Assembly: GCA_038228695.1 (NCBI GenBank)
Contig: JBBRPA010000070.1
Span: 1 to 14,172 of the forward strand
From: DASVRZ01 sp038228695
GTDB taxonomy: Bacteria > Verrucomicrobiota > Verrucomicrobiia > Chthoniobacterales > DASVRZ01
Direction: 5' to 3'
Length of the DNA: 14,172 bases
Of the stretch, positions 1-9,505 are shown piece after piece. Within the stretch, counting starts at the first letter, position 1, and every line of letters begins with the position of its first letter. The notes under the pieces were generated by a model. It saw only the letters and a program-made list of their open reading frames with translations. It was not told the DNA's origin and made no database searches. Position numbers and translations under genes: made by a program.

Positions 1-1
1 C

Positions 2-79
2 CAACTCCTCGCCCACCTCGGCCTCCAGATCCCCCGTCACTCCAAAATCATCGAAAATGTAGTGCCGAAAATCCACTGA
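2..79 (+). CDS. C-terminal tail of an unidentified plus-strand protein (5' end outside window)
   Basis: Frame 2 is open from the left edge and ends in TGA at 77-79, giving 25 visible residues that end IIENVVPKIH. The composition is protein-like: leucine-rich first, then a basic stretch (IPRHSK), then a hydrophobic-amphipathic end. The adjacent gene on the other strand ends at 192, so the two would be convergent with about 110 bases between them. I do not recognise the family. A short basic tail like this is seen at the end of some DDE transposases, but 25 residues cannot establish that. It could also be a chance open frame at the edge. Confidence 0.4.
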   Translation, partial: QLLAHLGLQIPRHSKIIENVVPKIH

Positions 80-191
80 AAAACCCCGCAAACCCGCATG
101 GTTGCGAGATCGACCCTCTCAAACTGCGGAACTTGGGTTAGACGGAGCAAAAAAGATCTCCTCAAATCGCCGCGAAGTTAGCTGCGGTTAA

Positions 192-1046
192 CTAGGTGTC
201 CGCCAACTCACGGGTGCGCGGCATCGCGCAAGACATGACCGTTTCCGCTAAGTGAAGCTGACCGCCGGACCAGGCGAGCTTTTGCACGGTCATCCGGTTT
301 TCTGTAAAACGCACCGCTCGCGGGCGGAATCCGGTCATGGCCGCACCGGTGTTAATTATCCGGAGGCCATCATTTACCCAGACGCCGGCGAAATGCGAGT
401 GGCCGATGATTAAGGTGCGGACTTCTGGGCGGTAGGTCGTCGTGAATTTCCGAGCGCGACCAGGCACCTCGGCCCAGCTTTTCAGGATCGCGAGCGGACG
501 CCACGGGGGCCAGGTCGTTTCGAGGAAATGGACCAAAGTCCCGAGAGCACCGGGTCGCGCCACCGGATGGGAGATGTCGTAATTTTTCGTGGCTCGGCGC
601 AAGGCGGCGAGGCGGCTTTCGAGGTTAGTTTTCTCGAGTTCACTGAGCTGCTCCAGCTCGCGAAGATGCGCGAGGCGGTAGTGTTTCTCGTTCAGGCTCC
701 ACGGGGCGACGTTGTGGAAAAGCACGTCGCCATGGGTGATGAGGACGGAGGATTCAGCGCATTCAATGTGATTCAGTTCGCTGATTACAGGGTCGTGGTT
801 GCCATTGATAAAAAGGCCCGTGGCACCGTGTGCCTTGAGGAGTTGCTGCATTTCCTCGACGTGACGGCCAACGTGCTTCTGATCGATCTTCCGGCGCATT
901 TCAAAAGTGTCGCCGTTGAAAATAACGGTGCGGCCCGGCTGGAGCAGCGGGGCGATGACTGCCGCGTTTTGGACGGCGGAGGCCTGATGCCCGATGTGCA
1001 GATCGGACAAAACGAGATAATCGCCCTCATGCAGGGAAAAGTTCAT
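192..1046 (-). CDS. Calcineurin-like metallophosphoesterase (LpxH/YfcE-like fold)
   Basis: This is a cytosolic-type metallophosphoesterase of 284 residues from the chosen start. The full set of metal-binding blocks is present in order: DLH (D15, H17), GD (D46), GNHD (N83, H84), a lone THGD histidine (H105) and GHSH (H216, H218). Such enzymes hydrolyse phosphoester or pyrophosphate bonds with two metal ions, often Mn. A helical charged insert between H105 and GHSH, rich in Leu, Glu and Arg, recalls the lid of UDP-2,3-diacylglucosamine hydrolases, so a lipid A precursor substrate is possible but not shown. I prefer ATG 1046, which puts the first motif about 14 residues from the N-terminus and has GGAAGA upstream. 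An in-frame TTG at 1076 would add 10 residues and start 6 bases after the TPR gene's stop. It is the last gene of the minus-strand run, downstream of the TPR gene. Confidence 0.85.
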   Translation of the reverse strand: MNFSLHEGDYLVLSDLHIGHQASAVQNAAVIAPLLQPGRTVIFNGDTFEMRRKIDQKHVGRHVEEMQQLLKAHGATGLFINGNHDPVISELNHIECAESSVLITHGDVLFHNVAPWSLNEKHYRLAHLRELEQLSELEKTNLESRLAALRRATKNYDISHPVARPGALGTLVHFLETTWPPWRPLAILKSWAEVPGRARKFTTTYRPEVRTLIIGHSHFAGVWVNDGLRIINTGAAMTGFRPRAVRFTENRMTVQKLAWSGGQLHLAETVMSCAMPRTRELADT

Positions 1047-1082
1047 GACGTCCGTGATTCTTCCGGAACCGCCCAAACGGCT

Positions 1083-1856
1083 TTAGGGCTGTTTTGGGAC
1101 CCAGTCCTGGTTCGCCAGACTACCGTAGAAAAAGCTAATTTGCGACTCTCCGTAGGTTCGGCGCGCATCTTCAACATATTGGGTGCCCAAGTCGCGATCG
1201 CCATGAGCGAACGCCAGTGCCGCACGGGCAAAATATAATGACGGAGTCTTGGCATGATCCTGAAGGTATTGCAGTTCCTGTTCCGCACGGGCAAATTTCT
1301 TCTGCAACACGAGGGCCATCACGAGTTTGAAACGCACGACCTCGCTTTCGGGCCGTTTACTGGAGAGAATGACGAGGGTTTGTTCGGCCTCGGCGAATTT
1401 TTTCTGCGACAACAGCGCCTCGGAGAGATTCAGTCGAGCAAAGGGCTGGGAAGGCGCTAGGACGATGACTTTCTTGAAGATACCCTCTGCCGCGTCGGGT
1501 CGCCCTAACTCCGCATAGAGGCATCCCCGGAGGATGAGAAGATCCGGTTCGTTCGGTTGCAAGGCCTGGAGATACTCGAGCTTCGGCAGGGCAGAAGCAA
1601 ATTGCCGCGTCTTGAGCCCGTTGACCACCTGTTTGAGAAGCTCCTCCGGCTTCGGCAAAGCGACCGAGCCCATGTCAAGACTCTGGCGAACATAAGGCTC
1701 CGTCATCGGAGGCGGAATGGCGATGATCGCATCCTCCAGCTTGGGCAAGTCCGCCGTGGAAAGGCTAAAATCTGATTGCGCCCGGGCAAGGAGCGGAAAA
1801 AGAACCAATGATAGAAAAACAATGCAGCGCACCGTGCCATTAAGTCGGATTTTCAC
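1083..1856 (-). CDS. Exported TPR-repeat protein
   Basis: From GTG 1856 the protein has 257 residues and begins with a classic signal peptide: a basic n-region (MKIRLNGTVR), a hydrophobic core (IVFLSLVLFPLL) and a cleavage site ARA-QS near residue 26. It is therefore probably periplasmic. The mature part has a short Pro-rich linker and then about four TPR-like helical pairs between residues 80 and 245, with the usual spacing of small and aromatic residues (for example LRGCLYAELGRPDAAEGIF). TPR proteins are protein-protein adaptors; next to the GspE/F genes a role as a secretin or pilus assembly partner is plausible but inferred. A TTG at 1892, 1 base after the gspF-like stop, would add 12 residues before the signal peptide. 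I chose GTG 1856 because it gives a normal-length signal peptide. No strong ribosome binding site is visible at either start. Confidence 0.8.
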   Translation of the reverse strand: MKIRLNGTVRCIVFLSLVLFPLLARAQSDFSLSTADLPKLEDAIIAIPPPMTEPYVRQSLDMGSVALPKPEELLKQVVNGLKTRQFASALPKLEYLQALQPNEPDLLILRGCLYAELGRPDAAEGIFKKVIVLAPSQPFARLNLSEALLSQKKFAEAEQTLVILSSKRPESEVVRFKLVMALVLQKKFARAEQELQYLQDHAKTPSLYFARAALAFAHGDRDLGTQYVEDARRTYGESQISFFYGSLANQDWVPKQP

Positions 1857-1893
1857 GGGAATGACAATTTGAAAAACTGCGCCCGCAGGCAAA

Positions 1894-3141
1894 TCAGCGA
1901 GTTCGCAACCCTGAGATCGCCTGGAAAATGCCGGTTATGATGCTATACGCGACCACTCCGACGAGCCCTGCCATAATAAAAATGACTACTGGCTGGATGA
2001 GCGCGGTGAGGCGGGCGATTTTCTTGGTCAACTCTTTGTCGTAGCGCGTTCCGGTTTTTTCCAACGACGTGGCCAGATCGCCGGTCTGCTCGCCCACCGC
2101 CACCATATCGAGAAAAAGCGCAGGGAATTCTCCTACTCGTTTCATCGCCTTGGTGAGAGATCCCCCCTCGCCCACGATGTCCACCACTCTGGTCATCAGG
2201 CCGCGAAGATACATATTGCCGGTTGCGGAGTTCATCAGCTTGAGCGCGCTGAGAAGCGGGACGCCGTTACCCAGAAGGTTAGCCATGGTCTGGGAAAACT
2301 GCGTGTAATAACGCGAGGTGAGCACATCCCCGGCGAGCGGTAGCTTGAGCTGTGCACGGTGCCACCAAAGTTTACCCTCTTCGCTGTTCACCACCTTGAT
2401 AAAGGCAAAAATTCCTCCCGCGATCACGAGCAGCATCAGCCACCAAAAATGCACGAAGAAGTCACTGGTGCCGATCAGCAGTTTGGTGACCAACGGCAAA
2501 CCACGGTCAGTCTTTTTAAACAAAACGGTTAGCTGCGGCACGAGCACGGTCATGAAGACAAACAGCAACGCCAAGCCCGCCACGCAAATGAACGCTGGGT
2601 AAATCAACGCCTGGATGACCCGCGCTTGAAGCTCATCCATCGCGATCAAAAACTGACTCTGCCTCCGCAGAATCTGCGGGAGCGCTCCACTGATTTCGCC
2701 CGCCGAAACAAGATTGCAATACAGGTCGCCGAAACTGGGTGACGAATTTCGCAGCGCGGTCGAAAAACTAACCCCGTCCCGCACCTGCTGACGGAGAAGG
2801 ATGGAAACTTTTTTGACCGACGACGCCTCCTCGCGATCTTCCATAATCCGCAGCGCGGGTTCCAGTTGCAGACCCGCTTCTAACAAATCCCCCATCTCCT
2901 CGGTGAAGACAATAATCTGCTTGCGAGAGAGTCGCACCGGTCCGCTTGATTGTTCTGCGGCGGCCGCTTTTTTTTCGCTCGTGACGGACGGTTTCCCCGC
3001 ATCGCCTAGTTGCTGGAGCGAGATCGGCTGGAGCTTCTCGCGATCAAGGCGCTTGTAAGCCTCCGCCTTGCTCGCCACCTCGAACTCTCCGGAGATCCGC
3101 TCGCCGCCCGGCTTCACTGCTTGATAAGCAAACCTCGGCAT
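1894..3141 (-). CDS. Type II secretion / type IV pilus inner-membrane platform protein (GspF/PilC family)
   Basis: A full-length 415-residue GspF/PilC protein, the inner-membrane platform that couples the assembly ATPase to pseudopilin or pilin polymerisation. The N-terminus MPRFAYQAVKPGGERISG is the usual beta-rich start of the family. Two T2SSF domains follow, roughly residues 73-199 and 276-398, each with the characteristic FxxxMxxLLxxGxxLxxAL-type helix (residues 79-98 and 282-301) and a GExxG-type loop (AGEISGALP and VGEQTGDLA). Three membrane segments lie near 178-202, 228-250 and 380-403, matching family topology. A Lys/Ala-rich linker spans residues 45-70. ATG 3141 is 6 bases after the ATPase gene's stop, so the two are surely co-transcribed. 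Sequence alone does not settle whether the machine is a secretion system, a pilus or a pseudopilus; no pilin or secretin gene is visible here. Confidence 0.93.
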   Translation of the reverse strand: MPRFAYQAVKPGGERISGEFEVASKAEAYKRLDREKLQPISLQQLGDAGKPSVTSEKKAAAAEQSSGPVRLSRKQIIVFTEEMGDLLEAGLQLEPALRIMEDREEASSVKKVSILLRQQVRDGVSFSTALRNSSPSFGDLYCNLVSAGEISGALPQILRRQSQFLIAMDELQARVIQALIYPAFICVAGLALLFVFMTVLVPQLTVLFKKTDRGLPLVTKLLIGTSDFFVHFWWLMLLVIAGGIFAFIKVVNSEEGKLWWHRAQLKLPLAGDVLTSRYYTQFSQTMANLLGNGVPLLSALKLMNSATGNMYLRGLMTRVVDIVGEGGSLTKAMKRVGEFPALFLDMVAVGEQTGDLATSLEKTGTRYDKELTKKIARLTALIQPVVIFIMAGLVGVVAYSIITGIFQAISGLRTR

Positions 3142-3147
3142 ACGTTT

Positions 3148-4851
3148 CTATTCGTCGAGCACATCGACATCTGCGGTCGTTACGCGCAACACTTCCTCGA
3201 CCGTCGTCGTCCCATCGACCACTTTCTCCCAGCCAAAACGCCGCAATGGGATCATTCCCTCCTCAATCGCCAGCGCCTTCATGGTTGCCGAGGATTTGCG
3301 CTGCGTAATCAAGTCCTGCATCCGGTCGCTGACCATGCAAATTTCAAAAATCGCCGTGCGCCCCTCGTAGCCCGTGTGCCGACAGCGGTCGCAGCCGTTG
3401 GCCGAAAAAATCTTCTCAGCATGCTCCATCGGGAAACCAACCTGCGCGAGGTAGGCGTGCGAATGTGTCGCCGGTTTTCTGCAAAACGGACACAACCTTC
3501 TAACCAAACGTTGGGCGATGAACGAGCGCACCGAAGCTGCAACGAGAAATGGCTCCACGCCCATGTCGATCAACCGCGTAATCCCGCCAATCGCGTCGTT
3601 CGTGTGCAGCGTGGAAAAAACCAAGTGCCCCGTCAGCGCACCGCGAATCGCGATCTCGGTCGTTTCTACGTCGCGCATTTCTCCGACCATGATCACGTTA
3701 GGATCGCCGCGTAAAATCGCCCGCAGTCCGCGCGCAAAGGTGAGATCGATCTCCGGTTTGACCGCAATTTGCACCACTCCAGAAATCTTATGCTCGACCG
3801 GATCCTCAATCGTCACGATCCGACGCTCTTTCGTGTTCAGGCTACTTAGAAAGGTGTAAAGCGTGGTCGATTTTCCGCAGCCAGTTGGGCCGGTTAGCAG
3901 CACAATTCCATTCGGCATCGCTAACAACGCCCGAATCTTTGCCTCGCTCTCTGGATCCAAACCTAACTTCCGGAAATCAAACTGCTCTTGACCTAACAAT
4001 CGCAAGCTAACACTCTCGCCCGAGACCGACGGAATCGTGGCTACGCGCACGTCGATCGGCTTGCCCTCTAATTCCAGCGGAATGCGCCCATCCTGTGGCA
4101 GACGGCGCTCCGCGATGTCGAGGTGCGCCATGATTTTCAAGCGCGAGATGACCGATGCCTGTAACACTTTGATCTTCGGCGGCACAGGAATCTCGTGCAG
4201 CACACCGTCGATCCGGTAACGGATTTGCAAGTCGTCCTGCAGCGGTTCGACGTGAATATCCGTCGCGCGCTCTTCCAAGGCCTCACGCAAAATTTGGTTC
4301 ACAAATTTCACCACCGACGCCTCCGAGTCGTCCATATCGAGCACCTGCGTTTCCTCGCGCATGTCCAGCGCCATGTCCTCCACATCGCGGCCTTCCAATA
4401 TTTCCTCAAACGTCTCCGCGCCGATCCCGTAGCCTTGGCGGAGCGTCTGCAAAATCTGCGTCCGAGTCGCCATCGCCCAATGCACTGGCTCCTCCACCGC
4501 CCGCGACACCGTCTGGCGGGCGAGCAGGTCAAAGGGATCAAATGTTACCAGTGTCAGACCATCCGCTTCGTGCCGCACTGGCACCACGCGATGCCGCAGC
4601 GCGAGCCGAGCCGGGATTTTGTCCCGCAATGGCGCGGAGATAGTTTCCAGCGATTCGCTCCACCACGGCATTTGCAACCAGTTGGCCACGCCTTGCAAAA
4701 ACGGCGTCTCATCGGCGAGTTTGCCGTCGAGCACCGTGGCCACGAGCGACTTCTGCTGGGCCGCTGCCTCGCGCAACGCGGCCGTGCAGGCCTCCGCATC
4801 GCCACAATGTGCCTCCACCGCCACTCGGGTCAAAGGTTCAATCAATGTCAT
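3148..4851 (-). CDS. Type II secretion / type IV pilus assembly ATPase (GspE/PilB family)
   Basis: A full-length 567-residue cytoplasmic ATPase that powers pilin or pseudopilin extrusion. The N-terminal GspE/PilB N1-type domain covers about residues 40-150. The catalytic core has Walker A GPTGCGKST (321-329), an Asp box VTIEDPVEHK (346-355), a Walker B-type NVIMVGEMRD (385-394) and a His box GHLVFSTLHTNDA (408-420). A tetracysteine zinc site, C454/C457 and C487/C490, is typical of GspE and PilB and is absent from the retraction ATPase PilT, so this is an assembly rather than a retraction ATPase. The arginine-rich ATDIHVEP region (196-203) is also typical. Start ATG 4851 has no clear Shine-Dalgarno. 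The gene heads the minus-strand run with the GspF/PilC gene 6 bases downstream. Upstream lies a 177-base gap with an inverted repeat at 4915-4938. Confidence 0.95.
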   Translation of the reverse strand: MTLIEPLTRVAVEAHCGDAEACTAALREAAAQQKSLVATVLDGKLADETPFLQGVANWLQMPWWSESLETISAPLRDKIPARLALRHRVVPVRHEADGLTLVTFDPFDLLARQTVSRAVEEPVHWAMATRTQILQTLRQGYGIGAETFEEILEGRDVEDMALDMREETQVLDMDDSEASVVKFVNQILREALEERATDIHVEPLQDDLQIRYRIDGVLHEIPVPPKIKVLQASVISRLKIMAHLDIAERRLPQDGRIPLELEGKPIDVRVATIPSVSGESVSLRLLGQEQFDFRKLGLDPESEAKIRALLAMPNGIVLLTGPTGCGKSTTLYTFLSSLNTKERRIVTIEDPVEHKISGVVQIAVKPEIDLTFARGLRAILRGDPNVIMVGEMRDVETTEIAIRGALTGHLVFSTLHTNDAIGGITRLIDMGVEPFLVAASVRSFIAQRLVRRLCPFCRKPATHSHAYLAQVGFPMEHAEKIFSANGCDRCRHTGYEGRTAIFEICMVSDRMQDLITQRKSSATMKALAIEEGMIPLRRFGWEKVVDGTTTVEEVLRVTTADVDVLDE

Positions 4852-4914
4852 GCGTCAAATCGGAAAAGTTCAGGGAAAACTGGCCGGACTCTACCCCATC
4901 GGCTGAAACAAGTC

Positions 4915-4938
4915 ATTGGCGAAATAGTTGTCGCCAAT
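4915..4938. repeat. Perfect 8-bp inverted repeat upstream of the GspE/PilB-like gene
   Basis: ATTGGCGA at 4915-4922 and TCGCCAAT at 4931-4938 are perfect inverted arms around an 8-base centre. The repeat lies 64 bases upstream of the ATPase start codon, inside the 177-base gap to the PIN toxin. On the plus strand it is followed by TCTTTTG, too weak a T-run for a confident terminator. On the minus strand there is no T-run, so it could be an operator or a hairpin in the ATPase leader. I found no convincing -35/-10 pair for the operon in this gap. Confidence 0.4.
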
Positions 4939-5028
4939 CTTTTGAAATCCAGCAGCGCTTTCGCCGAATCGAATCATCGGCGCGCAGTCCCAAAGTGCAG
5001 CAAGTTTGTTTTGATAAATGACCTTTAC

Positions 5029-5448
5029 CTAATTTGGGCAAATTAACCTGACCGTAGGAAAATAGCGGCGGTATCGGTCGGTGTCTGCGGTTGCCAACGG
5101 TAAATCCAACACTTCCGCATGGGCACCGATGAAGAAATCTGGAAGTGGCATTTTGTTTTCCACTTTGCTTCCGGTTTCGCGGCGGTTTTGGAGGTATTTG
5201 CGGAAGGCTTGGGCGCAAGTCTCGGCCACTCCGGTTTTAAGATCGAGGAAGTGCATTCCGAGGGCGGAAAGACGGGATTCCACCGTTGCAGGTTCGCGGT
5301 CACCGACACAGAGTTCGCAAAGGATCACCGGGTTGATGGCTGCTCCTTCCCCTGCCAAAGCGTTTGCGAGTGTTTCCCGCGACCACTCATAAAAGGGTGA
5401 CCGCGAATCGAAGGCGTAGATCAGCACATTCGTGTCGAAGAGAATCAC
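5029..5448 (-). CDS. PIN-domain toxin (VapC-like ribonuclease), module 1
   Basis: A 139-residue PIN-domain protein, predicted to be a Mg-dependent RNase toxin of the VapC type. Acidic active-site residues are in the expected places: D5 in MILFDTNVLIY, E45 in NPVILCEL, D104 in MPLPDFFIGAHA, and D122/D124 in LATADTDRY. The C-terminus FPTVRLICPN matches the usual final strand of the fold. I chose GTG 5448 because it overlaps the antitoxin stop as GTGA (4-base overlap) and yields the canonical short VapC N-terminus. A TTG at 5481 would add 11 residues with no motif content. Coupled translation after the antitoxin is expected. The tRNA or rRNA target cannot be read from sequence. Confidence 0.88.
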   Translation of the reverse strand: MILFDTNVLIYAFDSRSPFYEWSRETLANALAGEGAAINPVILCELCVGDREPATVESRLSALGMHFLDLKTGVAETCAQAFRKYLQNRRETGSKVENKMPLPDFFIGAHAEVLDLPLATADTDRYRRYFPTVRLICPN

Positions 5449-5675
5449 GATTCCCGGGTGAGTTGCCGCAACGTTTCCCAACTCATCTCTGGCGTCAGCG
5501 CAGCGGTGGCGAGCAGTTTGTCCACTTCAGCACGCCGTTTGCGTTTTTGGGGAGCGGGAACCATGAGGGATAATTCCAAGTGCCCGGTTTCCACTTCACG
5601 CACGGCATAAACTTCACCTGGCTTCGCGTTGGGAAGCACAATGCGCCGTTTCTGATCTGCGATAACGGTTTTCAT
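5445..5675 (-). CDS. AbrB/MazE-type antitoxin, module 1 (VapB-like)
   Basis: A 76-residue antitoxin. The N-terminal half (MKTVIADQKRRIVLPNAKPGEVYAVREVE) has the swapped-hairpin AbrB/SpoVT pattern: a short strand, a basic RRIVLP turn, PGE, then a second strand pair. The C-terminal part is charged and ends PEMSWETLRQLTRES, a helix of the kind that caps PIN toxins in VapB proteins. An in-frame ATG at 5696 would add 7 residues, but it would lie upstream of the -10 box of the candidate promoter, so ATG 5675 is preferred. No Shine-Dalgarno precedes 5675. With transcription starting near 5678 the message would be leaderless or nearly so. The stop TGA overlaps the toxin start. Confidence 0.85.
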   Translation of the reverse strand: MKTVIADQKRRIVLPNAKPGEVYAVREVETGHLELSLMVPAPQKRKRRAEVDKLLATAALTPEMSWETLRQLTRES

Positions 5676-5679
5676 GATG

Positions 5680-5713
5680 GTGGGATAATCCCACAAATCA
5701 TCTGGCCCGTCAA
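5680..5713 (-). promoter_or_regulatory. Promoter with -10-overlapping palindromic operator for TA module 1
   Basis: On the minus strand there is TTGACG (5713-5708), a 17-base spacer, and GATTAT (5690-5685), close to the sigma-70 consensus at ideal spacing. The -10 hexamer lies inside a 15-bp palindrome GTGGGATAATCCCAC at 5680-5694 (7-bp arms, central base 5687). A bound dimer there would block RNA polymerase, fitting autorepression by the AbrB-type antitoxin. The predicted transcript start near 5678 is only a few bases from ATG 5675. The matches are read directly; function is inferred. Confidence 0.6.
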
Positions 5714-5806
5714 TTCTGGGCCTTCTTAATAAAAGACCTGTCCCTTAGTTTGTGTCTGCGCGAATGCTGCGTGGCGAGATCCGGCACTTGCCAAACCGAA
5801 GGTTTT

Positions 5807-5816
5807 GGTATTACCG
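5807..5816 (+). promoter_or_regulatory. Short palindrome GGTATTACCG before the module 2 antitoxin
   Basis: GGTATTACC (5807-5815) is a 9-bp palindrome ending 2 bases before ATG 5818. The same motif with the central base complemented, GGTAATACCG, occurs before the module 3 antitoxin at 9488-9497. A shared recognition site for the two ribbon-helix-helix type antitoxins is possible. I saw no convincing -35/-10 pair for this gene in 5714-5817. Confidence 0.3.
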
Positions 5817-5817
5817 T

Positions 5818-6066
5818 ATGACCGTGACGACGCTTTCCTTTAAAGTGACCGAGGACGAGGCCCGCGCGATCCGGCGAGGGGCGAGCCGGGAGCGCGTTTC
5901 CCTTTCAGAATACCTTCGGCGGCGCGCGGCCGGTCCGGCGCCCGCCGCCGAAAAACCGCAGATCATCCGCTGCCCGCATACCGGTGCCGCGATCTTCGCT
6001 TCTGCGAGCGATTTGCCGCCGCTGACCGTGGCATCGACCCGCGAGTTGCTGGCAGATTTTCCATGA
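5818..6066 (+). CDS. Ribbon-helix-helix type antitoxin, module 2
   Basis: An 82-residue protein from ATG 5818. The N-terminus TTLSFKVTEDEARAIRRGA followed by RERVSLSEYLRRRA fits a ribbon-helix-helix (CopG/Arc class) DNA-binding domain: one strand, a first helix, a turn with S-L-S-E, and a second helix. An Ala/Pro linker leads to a C-terminal part (CPHTGAAIFA... TRELLADFP) likely to wrap the toxin. The frame opens further upstream at 5752, but the extra 22 residues (Arg/Tyr/Trp-rich) look non-coding and would place the start far from the family N-terminus. Possible ribosome binding sequence GAAGG sits about 15 bases upstream, rather distant. The stop TGA overlaps the toxin ATG as ATGA. Confidence 0.82.
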   Translation: MTVTTLSFKVTEDEARAIRRGASRERVSLSEYLRRRAAGPAPAAEKPQIIRCPHTGAAIFASASDLPPLTVASTRELLADFP

Positions 6067-6473
6067 AATACCTGCTCGACGTGAACGTGCTGGTTGCTTG
6101 GGGCTGGAAAGATCATGTGGATCATGAGCGCACCACACGGTGGATCGCCGCTTGTAAGAAAAAGCGCGGTACGGAGCTTCTAACCTCGCCAATTCCCGAA
6201 ATCGGTTTTGTGCGAGTCTCGGTGCAGCGCAGTCTCGGACAGGTGACCGTCAGCGAAGCCGCAGATGTGCTGTCGGGAATGCTCCAGTCCCTTGAAACAC
6301 GGCACGGATTCCTCGCGGATGACGTTTCTGGATCGCGCTGGCCGGAATGGTGCCGCGGCGCCTCGCGAACCACGGATGCTCATCTCGCCATGCTCGCTAG
6401 AGAACACGGTTGTGAACTGGCTACGTTGGATACTGAGATAGTTGGGGCGTTTTTGTTGCCGGAGCAAGATTGA
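6063..6473 (+). CDS. PIN-domain toxin (VapC-like ribonuclease), module 2
   Basis: A 136-residue PIN protein starting at ATG 6063, 4 bases overlapping the antitoxin. Catalytic acids are visible: D6 in YLLDVNVLVAW, E46 in SPIPEIGFVRV, D105 in RTTDAHLAMLA and D123 in LATLDTEI. The pattern EIGFVRVSVQRSLG is typical of one common VapC subgroup. The length and C-terminus look complete. Its stop lies 43 bases from the acnA stop on the opposite strand, so the two are convergent; I see no strong terminator between them. Predicted to be a Mg-dependent RNase held inactive by the upstream antitoxin. Confidence 0.9.
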   Translation: MKYLLDVNVLVAWGWKDHVDHERTTRWIAACKKKRGTELLTSPIPEIGFVRVSVQRSLGQVTVSEAADVLSGMLQSLETRHGFLADDVSGSRWPEWCRGASRTTDAHLAMLAREHGCELATLDTEIVGAFLLPEQD

Positions 6474-6516
6474 AGGCGGATTAGAGCAAAGACTTAGCTC
6501 GCTTGTTTTTGCAGTT

Positions 6517-9372
<2,856 letters not shown>

Positions 9373-9456
9373 TTGTCTTAAATGGCGAAAAACGCCCGGG
9401 GCGTCAAGGAAGCCAGAAGAAAAAGTCGCTTCCACTTCAATTCGGCGGCTGATCGT

Positions 9457-9485
9457 AGAATAAATGGTATTGCATCTGGTTACAA
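9457..9485 (-). promoter_or_regulatory. Candidate sigma-70 promoter for acnA
   Basis: On the minus strand TTGTAA (9485-9480), a 17-base spacer and TATTCT (9462-9457) each match the sigma-70 consensus at 4 of 6 positions with ideal spacing. Transcription would start near 9450, giving a leader of about 78 bases to ATG 9372. A second, weaker option is TTGACG at about 9403-9408 with a poor -10. The leader includes a small hairpin, GGCG-TTTTT-CGCC (9396-9384). The -35 box coincides with the repeats before the divergent TA module 3. Confidence 0.35.
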
Positions 9486-9492
9486 ATGGTAA
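9465..9492 (+). repeat. Three TGGT-type direct repeats, candidate RHH operator of module 3
   Basis: TGGTAT (9465-9470), TGGTTAC (9477-9483) and TGGTAA (9487-9492) recur at start-to-start spacings of 12 and 10 bases, about one helical turn. The outer two are part of an 8-base direct repeat AAATGGTA (9462-9469 and 9484-9491). Helically phased short repeats ahead of an RHH antitoxin gene are the usual arrangement of CopG-type operators. They end 13 bases before ATG 9506 and overlap the candidate acnA promoter. Confidence 0.4.
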
Positions 9493-9497
9493 TACCG
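9488..9497 (+). promoter_or_regulatory. Short palindrome GGTAATACCG before the module 3 antitoxin
   Basis: GGTAATACC (9488-9496) is a 9-bp palindrome followed by G, the counterpart of GGTATTACCG at 5807-5816. It sits 9 bases before ATG 9506 and shares bases with the third TGGT repeat. Confidence 0.3.
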
Positions 9498-9505
9498 ATT
9501 ACTTT

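Noticed and set aside
528..1238. A 236-codon plus-strand open frame opposite the metallophosphoesterase and TPR genes
   Set aside because: It is antisense to two genes with clear family motifs and has no recognisable domain; a shadow frame in GC-rich coding DNA.
4195..5046. A 283-codon plus-strand open frame opposite the GspE/PilB-like gene
   Set aside because: Rich in His, Arg and Gln with no domain; it lies antisense to a strongly supported ATPase.
5752..5817. Longer N-terminus for the module 2 antitoxin
   Set aside because: Residues are Arg/Tyr/Trp-rich and precede the normal RHH strand; the region is better explained as intergenic regulatory DNA.
6474..6516. Possible terminator between the module 2 toxin and acnA (GAGC 6484-6487, GCTC 6497-6500, then GCTTGTTTTT)
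   Set aside because: The stem is only 4 bp with a 9-base loop and the T-run is set back; too weak to call.
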